Shown here one piece after another: positions 23,069 to 31,142 of a stretch of DNA of 42,327 nt. The stretch's first letter is position 1; each line of letters opens with the position of its first letter. The translations under genes and the position numbers were made by a program. A model generated the notes under the pieces. The model had not been told where the DNA came from. It did no database searches and saw nothing but the letters and a program-made list of their open reading frames with translations. The stretch covers positions 1-42,327 of the forward strand of contig JAFYSJ010000009.1 in NCBI GenBank assembly GCA_017559445.1, read 5' to 3'. This DNA is from Clostridia bacterium. GTDB taxonomy: Bacteria > Bacillota > Clostridia > RGIG7378.

Positions 23069-24121
23069 TTAATACTCAGGATACATCATAAGATACACAT
23101 TATGATGTCCATCTACTAAACAATCGCCTTCTATTATCCTAAAGCTGTACATGTAGTTTTCTCCAAATACAATCCTATTACCTAAAATCTTATATTCATA
23201 AGTGCCTACAGGGAACAATTGTGCATTTGAACCATTATGAGAAATTGTGATAGTTGCAGTTGCCTGAGAAATGTTATCTCCCACTTCTCCAGAACTCTTT
23301 GACATACCAAATTTCACAGTACATTCACTAACATATCCATCAACAAGCGAAGTCATCTGCCAGTAAACATCAGATGAACCATATGTTAAGAAGGATCTAT
23401 CAAAGTCTGGCAAGCTAAACACTGTTAAGTAAGGCTCGTCCATAATTCTTGCGAAATAGTTATTTTCCTCCCAACAAACCAAATCGTCACCAAACAGCAT
23501 AAACTCTGTTGCTTCTCCGTCAATATCGATTGTGATTAATCCCTGAGAATACGTATATGAACCTTCCTTTTCCTCCTCGGTTCCGTAATCCTTTACAACA
23601 ACTTTACCTTCCTTATTAAACAACAAGGCAATAGAGTAAGGATGTGCTTCGGAACCAGACAATTCCCATGGAACATTCACAAAATCATCTAGCTTGAAAT
23701 CCTTGTAATTTACGTCGCACACTAGATTTCCAACAGTAAGAATATCTTTTTGGAAGAAGAAGTTAAATCCAGTCATGGCAGTGAGAGAGCCTCTAAGCTG
23801 AATAACCCTATCCCCACCATTACTATTAAGATAGAAGTTTCCATCCTCACCCTTATACAAGCAATTATATGGATATATGCCTACTGAAGAGAAGTTATAG
23901 TTATCTCCTGCCTTAATGCACACCACTTCCTTGCCATTAATCTCAGATGGCACAGTGGGTTCCTCTGCATCCCCTATATATCCTGTGATCATGATTCCAC
24001 CTTCTACCTCCTCGTAGACCCAACCTGGATCCACCTTTGATCCTCCACCTGGGAGATCACACGCAGCTAGAGTGAACACAATACACAAACTTAAAACAAT
24101 AAGCCAAATCTTTCTATTCAT
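23069..24121 (-). CDS. Putative lipoprotein of unknown function
   Basis: A 350-residue exported protein with signal peptide MNRKIWLIVLSLCIVFTLAAC (lipobox LAAC, lipidation at Cys20). Just after it, the segment GGIMITGYIGDAEEPTVPSE and NGKEVVCI resembles a single leucine-rich repeat of the BspA/LRR_5 type, followed by sequence without recognised domains that is rich in beta-strand residues (GEDGNFYLNSNGGDRVIQLR). A central stretch resembles repeated tokens such as EGKVVVKDYGTEEEKEGSYTY, which are common in Clostridial surface lipoproteins. Function unknown. Its extended -10 promoter is 23 bases upstream and GGAGGA precedes the ATG. Confidence 0.75.
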   Translation of the reverse strand: MNRKIWLIVLSLCIVFTLAACDLPGGGSKVDPGWVYEEVEGGIMITGYIGDAEEPTVPSEINGKEVVCIKAGDNYNFSSVGIYPYNCLYKGEDGNFYLNSNGGDRVIQLRGSLTAMTGFNFFFQKDILTVGNLVCDVNYKDFKLDDFVNVPWELSGSEAHPYSIALLFNKEGKVVVKDYGTEEEKEGSYTYSQGLITIDIDGEATEFMLFGDDLVCWEENNYFARIMDEPYLTVFSLPDFDRSFLTYGSSDVYWQMTSLVDGYVSECTVKFGMSKSSGEVGDNISQATATITISHNGSNAQLFPVGTYEYKILGNRIVFGENYMYSFRIIEGDCLVDGHHNVYLMMYPEY

Positions 24122-24143
24122 AAGGTTCCTCCGTTTTTCTTTG

Positions 24144-24172
24144 ATTATATCACTGCAGCATAGAACATTAAA
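24144..24172 (-). promoter_or_regulatory. Promoter of the lipoprotein gene
   Basis: Perfect -10 TATAAT (24144-24149) with TGA extension, 17-bp spacer, -35 TTTAAT (24167-24172). Confidence 0.65.
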
Positions 24173-24280
24173 CCTATATCCAATCTACAGAACATTCTTG
24201 GGAGGTAAATATTATTTCAAACCGTATATTTCTCCCTTTACGACAAGTTTATCATTTATCACCATAAACAGCTCAAAGAC

Positions 24281-24314
24281 AAAAATAAGGCTTCCTGAAA
24301 CTTCAGAAAGCCTT
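24281..24314 (-). terminator. Terminator of the opp operon
   Basis: A 12-bp stem with one G-T wobble (24287-24299 region with 24302-24314) carries a T-tract ATTTTT on the minus strand. It lies just after the DUF3899-like gene. Confidence 0.82.
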
Positions 24315-24327
24315 TGTTACACAATAT

Positions 24328-24768
24328 TTATGTTGTTATCTCTGGCACGTACACAGAATAAAACAATGCGAGAAAAATTAATCCAACAGCTAAAAATCCA
24401 AGCCCTACCCAAAGAATATACATTGGAAGTTCCCCACGCTTAGCGGCCTGTTCCTGTTTATATTCGTAGTAGTTACTTGTTCTCTTCTTAAATGGGGTAA
24501 ACAGGTAAAGTAGATTCTTAAAGCCAAAGGAGAAAATATCCAAAGTTCCTGTACTACCAATCCAAATCATGCCAAAGATACCAAGTATAAGTAATCCTGG
24601 CAAACAGAATGTGTCACACAAGACGTAATATAACTTCTCTGTGCTCTCTACATTAAGCAACCCTTCTAATCCAGCTACTGCCACAGATAGCAACAAGCCG
24701 ACGACCGCAACAATGCAGCCGCCGACCAATTTGTTCTTATTATTCTTTTGTAAATTATTCTCTGACAA
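24328..24768 (-). CDS. Small membrane protein, DUF3899-like
   Basis: A 146-residue membrane protein with helices near residues 14-35, 52-70 and 118-140 and a charged loop (KNLLYLFTPFKKRTSNYYEYK). The central block TGTLDIFSFGFKNLLYLF resembles the DUF3899 family; function unknown. It starts with TTG one base after the OppF stop, with GGAG ten bases upstream (the final codons of oppF), so it is the last gene of the opp operon. Whether it contributes to transport is unknown. Confidence 0.65.
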   Translation of the reverse strand: MSENNLQKNNKNKLVGGCIVAVVGLLLSVAVAGLEGLLNVESTEKLYYVLCDTFCLPGLLILGIFGMIWIGSTGTLDIFSFGFKNLLYLFTPFKKRTSNYYEYKQEQAAKRGELPMYILWVGLGFLAVGLIFLALFYSVYVPEITT

Positions 24769-24769
24769 T

Positions 24770-25975
24770 TTACTTAAGCTCCATAATAATTTTATCGTAC
24801 TCAGCCTGGTTGCACATTACAAAGTGACCTGGCTTAACCTCTCTAAATGTAGGCTTATCTTCAGAATAATCGTGAGCTTCAAGAGGCTTATACTCAATAC
24901 GCTGTCTCTTCTTCTCATACTGAGGGTCTGGCAATGGAACTGCAGACAAAAGAGACTTTGTATATGGGTGCATTGGGTTCAAGAAAAGCTCATCAGAAGG
25001 AGCCAACTCTACCATCTTACCGTAGTACATAACACCGATACGATCTGAGAAATACTTAACAACAGACAAGTCGTGAGCAATGAACAAGATAGTAAGACCC
25101 ATCTTCTCTCTCAACTCATTTAACAAGTTAATAACCTGTGCCTGAATTGATACGTCCAAAGCAGATACAGGCTCGTCAGCGATAATCATCTCTGGTCCCA
25201 TGATAACGGAACGAGCTACACCGATACGCTGTCTCTGACCACCAGAGAACTCGTGTGGGAATCTTGTAGCGTGCTCCTTAACCAAGCCTACCATCTCAAG
25301 AACGTTATAAACCTTCTCACGAATAACCTTCTTATCCTTCTCGCCCTGGATTCTAAGACCCTCTGCGATAATTTCCTCTACGGTCATTCTTGGATCCAAA
25401 GATGCGATTGGATCCTGATAAATCATCTGAATTCTAGTAATGAACTTCTGCTTCTTAGCCTTGCGAAGTGCAACTGCATACTCAGCCTTAATAGCCTGAA
25501 GCTCTTCCTGATTATTTGCTGCGGCAATCTTTGCTTCGTACTCGTCCTTTACCTGCTGGCAAAGTTCCTTAGCATAAATCTTGTCACCGTTCTTCTGATC
25601 TGCAATAGCCTTCTTCATCTGAAGCTTCTGATCTGCAATCTCAGCCTGTGTCTCAGCCTTAATCTTTGCAACCTCATCAGGAGACAACTCCTTATCCTTG
25701 CATGCATCTGCATATCTCTTACGAGCCTCTACAATTGCATCCTTATAGGACTTAGTTCCTGCGCAAATACGACGTCCTCTAAAGTATACGTTACCACCTG
25801 TAATATCATACAACTTAATGATGGAACGACCTGTAGTTGTCTTACCGCATCCAGACTCACCTACGAGACCGAATACTTCGCCACGCTTAACCTCAAAGGA
25901 AACATCATCAACAGCCTTGGTAGGACCGAAATACTGACACAGATGTTCTACTTTTAGCAATACTTCATCCTGCAT
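24770..25975 (-). CDS. oppF: Oligopeptide ABC transporter ATPase OppF-like, with a coiled-coil insertion
   Basis: A 401-residue ATPase of the peptide/nickel importer family (usual length about 310). Walker [10 protein letters not shown] at 39-47, Q-loop MIYQDP near 184, signature [10 protein letters not shown] near 241, Walker [14 protein letters not shown] near 262 and switch IAHDLSVV near 299 are intact, and the family C-terminus [12 protein letters not shown] is present. Between residues about 74 and 179, that is between the beta-sheet subdomain and the Q-loop, lies an extra segment of about 100 residues, rich in Lys/Glu/Ala ([20 protein letters not shown]) with heptad-like coiled-coil character. 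The insert does not disrupt known catalytic motifs. It is two bases after oppD and shares its transcript. Confidence 0.93.
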   Translation of the reverse strand: MQDEVLLKVEHLCQYFGPTKAVDDVSFEVKRGEVFGLVGESGCGKTTTGRSIIKLYDITGGNVYFRGRRICAGTKSYKDAIVEARKRYADACKDKELSPDEVAKIKAETQAEIADQKLQMKKAIADQKNGDKIYAKELCQQVKDEYEAKIAAANNQEELQAIKAEYAVALRKAKKQKFITRIQMIYQDPIASLDPRMTVEEIIAEGLRIQGEKDKKVIREKVYNVLEMVGLVKEHATRFPHEFSGGQRQRIGVARSVIMGPEMIIADEPVSALDVSIQAQVINLLNELREKMGLTILFIAHDLSVVKYFSDRIGVMYYGKMVELAPSDELFLNPMHPYTKSLLSAVPLPDPQYEKKRQRIEYKPLEAHDYSEDKPTFREVKPGHFVMCNQAEYDKIIMELK

Positions 25976-25977
25976 AA

Positions 25978-28158
25978 TTATTCCTCCTTACCTGCTGCTT
26001 CTTGCTCTTCCATTCGAGCCTTCATACGATTAATTCTATCAAGTACAGACTTTGGTGGATCTACCTTTGGTGCCTGTGGGTGCAACAACCATGTTGCAGC
26101 ATAGTGAGAATCAGAAATCTTGAACATTGGAGGCTGTGCCTTGTAGTCCATTGCAACAGCATATCTGTTTCTGTCTGCGAATGCATCACCTACTGGTGGG
26201 TAAATCATATTTGGTGGAGTACCTGGAATAGAATCCAACTTCTCCTTTGTATCCAAGTCTGGCATTGAAGAAAGCAATGCCCATGTATATGGATGTGCAG
26301 GCTCATAGAAGATTTCATCGGCAGTACCGATTTCTACAATCTTACCTGCATACATAACAGCAACTCTGTCTGCCATGTTAGCAACAACACCAAGGTCATG
26401 TGTAATGAAAATTACAGAAACATTTCTTGCCTTCTTAATGTTGTTGATCAACTCCAAAATCTGGGACTGAATTGTTACGTCAAGAGCTGTTGTTGGCTCG
26501 TCACAAATCAATACGTCTGGGTCAGCGGAAAGTGCGATAGCAATAACAATACGCTGTCTCATACCACCTGAGAACTCAAATGGGTACTGATTATATCTTC
26601 TACGAGGCTCGGCAATACCTACCTCTTCCATAAGCTTAATAGCTCTGTTCTTAGCAATAACCTTAGTAATCTGCTGAACTGCACCTGCAGCATAAACCTG
26701 CATCTTATCAGTGAAGTTCTCTGCTTCCTTAACAAAGTCTGGCACATTGTCCATGGAGTACTGGAAGTCAGCCAATACTCTCTCTGCAATAGCTCTGATA
26801 TTTGCCAAGTTAAGGCTCAAATCAACGATGTTTGCAGGAACAACCTTCCAATCTGGTGTCTTACCAGAAGCAACAAGCTTCTCATACTTCTTAGATTCAG
26901 CAGCATATCTTGCAGCCTCTGCCTCGTTGTTCTTTTTACTTGCATGGTAAACTCTGATAGCTTCCTCAACAGATGTCTTGTAAATATATGCAGGACTTAC
27001 CTTATATGTGCAAAGTGGGTTAATTCCCTTTTCTACAAGCTCTGCAGACTTCTTTTCAAATGCGCTAAGCTTTGCATTATCAACCATATCTCCATCTGCT
27101 TCAAACTTAGCAAGCATCTCGTTGATATAGTTAATAGCTGCAGTTCTTGTCTCAACCATGTCGTCATCTGCTGTACGAAGAGCTGCAACTGTGTACTCTG
27201 TGAAGTCCTTCATGAACTTATTCTCCAAGTACTGCTCCAACTTCTCGTTCAACTGCTCCAAAGGAAGATCCAAGGAAATGCTGTTATCGCCATGCATATC
27301 GTAGTATGCCTTAGCAAAAGAAGATATCTTAGCCTTGTTGTCGCCTTCTGTAAAGATTGCAAGCAACTTCTTAAGAGCATCGATCAAGGGCTGATTATCG
27401 CCACGCTTTGCCATCTGGAAACCCTGCTTTACCTCTTCAACAACAGGAGCAACAACTGCCTCATCTACAACATAAGGATGAACAGATGCCTTTGCAAGTT
27501 CAACGATTTCCTTAACATCTCCTGCAAGATCCTTAACGCTATTCTTCTCAAGCATAAAGATCAAGTCAGAAACATCCTTAATACCGTTGGATGCACTATT
27601 CTTTGCAGAATAATATGCTTCCTCAAGCTTAGAACCCTTCAACAAAATGCTCTTGTAAATGTTAAGCATTGAGTTGATGTCCTTATCTGCAGGCAATCTA
27701 CCTACATTCTTAGCCTTATTAAGGTAACCCTCCAAAGCCTTGATGTAGGAGTTAAGCATAGACTTATTCTCTTTCTGATTTGCCTTGCCCTTAAGGAGCA
27801 TAGCCTCTGTCATCTGCTTACCAATCTTAACGATTGGGTTAAGGCTTGACAAAGGATCCTGGAAAATCATAGAGATCTTATCGCCTCTAATATGATAGAA
27901 CTCATCCTCTGTAATCTTAAGAAGGTCCTTACCATCGTAAATAACCTCTCCGCTCTCAACGATAGCGTTAGGAGCAAGAATACCAAGAATAGCTCTGTTA
28001 GTTACAGACTTACCGGAACCAGACTCACCTACAATAGCGAGAGTCTCTCCCTTATACAAATCAAATGAAATGTTTCTAACAGCCTGAACCTTACCGTTAA
28101 TTGTCTTAAATGATACCTTCAGGTCCTTGACCTGCAATTTCTTTTCACGTGCCATCAT
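25978..28158 (-). CDS. oppD: Oligopeptide ABC transporter ATPase OppD-like, with a 380-residue helical insertion
   Basis: A 726-residue ATPase (usual length about 330-350). Walker A GESGSGKS at 44-51, Q-loop MIFQDPLSSLNP near 97, signature FSGGMRQR near 529, Walker B DVLICDEPTTALD near 548 and switch FITHDLGVVANM near 584 are intact, and the C-terminus has the family's PGTPPNM zone. Between residues about 124 and 505, within the helical subdomain that contacts the permease, there is a segment of about 380 residues, mostly helical and charged (NKSMLNSYIKALEGYLNKA, LEQYLENKFMKDFTEYTV). I recognise no named domain in it. The ATG overlaps the oppC stop by 4 bp. Confidence 0.93.
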   Translation of the reverse strand: MMAREKKLQVKDLKVSFKTINGKVQAVRNISFDLYKGETLAIVGESGSGKSVTNRAILGILAPNAIVESGEVIYDGKDLLKITEDEFYHIRGDKISMIFQDPLSSLNPIVKIGKQMTEAMLLKGKANQKENKSMLNSYIKALEGYLNKAKNVGRLPADKDINSMLNIYKSILLKGSKLEEAYYSAKNSASNGIKDVSDLIFMLEKNSVKDLAGDVKEIVELAKASVHPYVVDEAVVAPVVEEVKQGFQMAKRGDNQPLIDALKKLLAIFTEGDNKAKISSFAKAYYDMHGDNSISLDLPLEQLNEKLEQYLENKFMKDFTEYTVAALRTADDDMVETRTAAINYINEMLAKFEADGDMVDNAKLSAFEKKSAELVEKGINPLCTYKVSPAYIYKTSVEEAIRVYHASKKNNEAEAARYAAESKKYEKLVASGKTPDWKVVPANIVDLSLNLANIRAIAERVLADFQYSMDNVPDFVKEAENFTDKMQVYAAGAVQQITKVIAKNRAIKLMEEVGIAEPRRRYNQYPFEFSGGMRQRIVIAIALSADPDVLICDEPTTALDVTIQSQILELINNIKKARNVSVIFITHDLGVVANMADRVAVMYAGKIVEIGTADEIFYEPAHPYTWALLSSMPDLDTKEKLDSIPGTPPNMIYPPVGDAFADRNRYAVAMDYKAQPPMFKISDSHYAATWLLHPQAPKVDPPKSVLDRINRMKARMEEQEAAGKEE

Positions 28159-30011
28159 TCTGTACCTCTCAATGAAGGATTGAATGCATCGCGGAGACCG
28201 TTACCGAAGAGGTTAAAGGAAATCAACAACAATGCAATAATAATAGATGGAATAATCAACAAATATGGGTAGTTAGTAAGACCTGCAGAGAAACCCTTTG
28301 ACAACAATGTACCAAGAGATGTTGTTTCACCGTTGAAACTTACAATACCCAAATAGGACAATGTGGACTCGGAGAATACAACACTTGGAATAATCAAAAC
28401 TGTTGAAGTAATAAGAGTACCCAATGCGTTTGGCAAAATATGCTTGAACATAAGTCTCAAGTCACTAGCACCCAATGTACGAGATGCAAGAACATACTCC
28501 ATGCCCTTGAATCTGTAGAACTGAGTTCTTGTTCTGTGAGCAATACCAATCCATCCTGTCAAAACAAATGCAAACAAGATACCTACAACTGCATTTACCT
28601 TACCTGTCTGAACAAGGAAAATCTGGAACAAGGATGCAACAACAATAAATGGAACTGCTGCAAGAACATCAGAAATACGCTCCAAAATAAGGTCAACTCT
28701 GCCGCCATAGTAACCCTCGATTGTACCGTAAACAATACCAATTACGAAGTTAATAAGAGATACGCATACAGCCAACAACAAGGACAATCTAATAGCCTGA
28801 GCCAATCTTACAACGTAGTCATAACCCTCAGCATCTGTACCCATCAAGTGATCATCTGGAACATGATAGAACTCTGTGTTTCCACTCATGTCTACAGAAA
28901 GAGTACCGTCCTCATTCTCAATGAACTGACCGCCACACTGCTCTACCCAAAATACATACTGATAATATGTGTAAGAGAGAACACGTGCCTTGTAAGTATT
29001 TCCCTTATCCATGGAAATATAGTCTGCTACCTCAGCTACATAATACTTAACACCCTCTTCGAATGTTGTAGCCTCGAAATAGAACATTGTTCCAGCAAGA
29101 TCCTTTTCGAAGAAGTACTTCTGTCCTTCTTCGAATGCTGTAATATCTCCAGCCTCTACATACTTGCTTGCATAGTTAGGGAAGTACATCAAGTTAGTAA
29201 CACCCTTGCCCTCTGCATCCAACTTTGACAACTGCTTGTATGTGTACTCGTTACCATCTACATCAAAGAATCTACCATCAGATGTGCAAGGATATCCCTT
29301 GTAAGAGAAGTACCATGTCTGTGTATACTGTGTATCGTCACCCTCAAAGTACTCAGATTCTGTGTTCAAATCTACCATTGGGTAGATAACCTTTACGCCA
29401 GAGGCCTCTTCAAAAGCCTTGATCTGAGCATACTTCTGTGGTGTAAGACTCTCATACTTGAATCCAATCTCAAAATAACAGTCTACATCTGCCATTGAGT
29501 ATGTCTTCTTCTCTGCTGTGCCATAGAACTCACCTAAATTCTGAATAGGTGCGTATGCTGACTGGTTACCGATTGTGGAGTTAACTGCAAGACCGCCTTC
29601 TGTCCACTCTCTAACACCATTCTCATAAGTATCAATTGTAGATACTGCAATACCGTTAAGTTCATAGTAGAAAGGAACAGACAACTTCTTAGAATACTGT
29701 CCATCCAATCCAAGCCAAGCAAACTTCTCAGACTTGGGACGCATGTACTTATATGTGTTGTACTTAAATCCCTGTTCATACTGTGAAAAAACAGGTGCAA
29801 GCAAGGCAAAAAGGATAATGCAACAAATAATAACTGCAGCAACAATAGAACTCTTATTCTTGCAGAAACGAATCATAGCGTCTCTAAAAGCACCAATTGG
29901 CTTAGTATCTAACTTTTTATCGCGGATGTTATCATCCTTTTGGCAGAACTCAAAATCAGCAGCTGTTAAGTTCTCCAAATTAATATCATTAACATAATTC
30001 TTATCAGCCAT
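28155..30011 (-). CDS. oppC: Oligopeptide ABC transporter permease OppC-like, with a large extracytoplasmic insertion
   Basis: A 618-residue permease (usual length about 300-340). Helix 1 lies at about 54-74 (SSIVAAVIICCIILFALLAP); the core resumes near residue 388 with HLMGTDAEGYDYVVRLAQAI and five more helices, and the EAA loop RTLGASDLRLMFKHILPNAL is intact. The family normally has about 50 residues between helix 1 and the GTD motif; here there are about 310, predicted outside the membrane, with repeated FEEGxKYxx tokens (FEEGQKYFF and FEEGVKYYV) and many Tyr. The ATG at 30011 overlaps the end of oppB by 8 bp and follows GGGAAG; a GTG at 30020 is less likely. Confidence 0.92.
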   Translation of the reverse strand: MADKNYVNDINLENLTAADFEFCQKDDNIRDKKLDTKPIGAFRDAMIRFCKNKSSIVAAVIICCIILFALLAPVFSQYEQGFKYNTYKYMRPKSEKFAWLGLDGQYSKKLSVPFYYELNGIAVSTIDTYENGVREWTEGGLAVNSTIGNQSAYAPIQNLGEFYGTAEKKTYSMADVDCYFEIGFKYESLTPQKYAQIKAFEEASGVKVIYPMVDLNTESEYFEGDDTQYTQTWYFSYKGYPCTSDGRFFDVDGNEYTYKQLSKLDAEGKGVTNLMYFPNYASKYVEAGDITAFEEGQKYFFEKDLAGTMFYFEATTFEEGVKYYVAEVADYISMDKGNTYKARVLSYTYYQYVFWVEQCGGQFIENEDGTLSVDMSGNTEFYHVPDDHLMGTDAEGYDYVVRLAQAIRLSLLLAVCVSLINFVIGIVYGTIEGYYGGRVDLILERISDVLAAVPFIVVASLFQIFLVQTGKVNAVVGILFAFVLTGWIGIAHRTRTQFYRFKGMEYVLASRTLGASDLRLMFKHILPNALGTLITSTVLIIPSVVFSESTLSYLGIVSFNGETTSLGTLLSKGFSAGLTNYPYLLIIPSIIIALLLISFNLFGNGLRDAFNPSLRGTE

Positions 30012-30996
30012 TCTTGCCACTTCCCATTCTAATTCTAGGATCGATAAATCCGTAGCTCAAGTCTACCAAAATACCAGCCAAAAGACTGATAACTGTATAG
30101 AACATACCTACTGCTACAAATACATCGCAGTCAAACATTGAGTAAGCCTGAATATACAACTTACCCATACCCTGAATACCGAAGATATTCTCAATAACCA
30201 TTGAACCGCCCAAAACGCCAATGAACTCACCGATAATCATGGGGAGAATCGGAACCATAGCATTTTTCATAGCGTGTCTTGTAATAGCCTGTCTACGCTT
30301 GAGACCCTTAGTTCTAGCCAAAAGCATGTAGTCCTGAGTAAGGGACTCTGTAAGCTCAGCTCTTGTGTATCTAGCATATCCTGCAATTGAACCAAAGGAT
30401 AGAGCCAAAACTGGAAGTATCTGAGACTTCAACATTGCTGCATTGAAGTAGCCTCCAACTACAACAGCATCCTGTACAACCAACATACCCTCTGCTCTAC
30501 CAATGGAGAACACAAAATACTGCATCAAGAAAGCATATACGTAGGATGGAACTGAAATAAACAACATAACAGCTGTAGAAATCAAGTTATCCTGCCACTT
30601 ATTCTTCTTAAGTGCAGCATAAATACCTAATACAAAACCCAAAGGTACTGCAATAACTAATGAATATACGTTAACCAATACTGTTGGCAACAATCTAGAC
30701 TGAATAATCTCTGCAACAGGATAGTTAGGCTTAAGGTACATAGAAATACCAATATTGCCATCTAAAACCATATTCTTAAAGAAAATAGCCAGCTGAACAA
30801 AGATAGGCTTGTCCATACCCATAGCAGATCTTCTGGCCAGCATAGCCTCTGCCTGAGCCAATGTCAAAGACTCCATCTTACTTGCCAAGTAAACATTCTC
30901 GTATATACGTATTAGGATAAAGCACATACTGGTAATAATAACGAAACACATTACTGCCAGCAGAATACGTTTAACAACGTATTTAAACATATCCAT
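30004..30996 (-). CDS. oppB: Oligopeptide ABC transporter permease OppB-like
   Basis: A 330-residue permease of normal length with six helices. N-terminal FKYVVKRILLAVMCFVIITS is typical, followed by the conserved MGMDKPIFVQ and DGNIGISMYLKPNYPVAEII, and the EAA loop ARTKGLKRRQAITRHAMKNA. It is preceded by GGGAGG. Unlike the other subunits it lacks a large insertion. It is the first gene after oppA, separated by hairpins that probably limit read-through from oppA. Confidence 0.94.
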   Translation of the reverse strand: MDMFKYVVKRILLAVMCFVIITSMCFILIRIYENVYLASKMESLTLAQAEAMLARRSAMGMDKPIFVQLAIFFKNMVLDGNIGISMYLKPNYPVAEIIQSRLLPTVLVNVYSLVIAVPLGFVLGIYAALKKNKWQDNLISTAVMLFISVPSYVYAFLMQYFVFSIGRAEGMLVVQDAVVVGGYFNAAMLKSQILPVLALSFGSIAGYARYTRAELTESLTQDYMLLARTKGLKRRQAITRHAMKNAMVPILPMIIGEFIGVLGGSMVIENIFGIQGMGKLYIQAYSMFDCDVFVAVGMFYTVISLLAGILVDLSYGFIDPRIRMGSGKNG

Positions 30997-31023
30997 ATGT
31001 TATACCTCCCTATTGAATCTATA

Positions 31024-31104
31024 TGTTTCCATAAAGAGAGTATCACAGACATTAAACATATGTGATACTCTCTTAATGGAAACAGCGGCTTATTTGAAGC
31101 CGCT
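31024..31104. repeat. Two hairpins between oppA and oppB, including a 24-bp-arm inverted repeat
   Basis: Arms 31024-31047 and 31061-31084 pair at 23 of 24 positions around a 13-base loop. Directly beside it, AGCGGCTT/AAGCCGCT (31084-31091 with 31097-31104) forms a second hairpin nearest the oppA stop. Neither is followed by a long T-tract, so partial termination, mRNA 3'-end protection or processing is likely; such structures often keep the binding-protein mRNA in excess. Confidence 0.75.
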
Positions 31105-31142
31105 GCTCCCTCAATCATCTAATTTTAATAAACTATCCGAAA

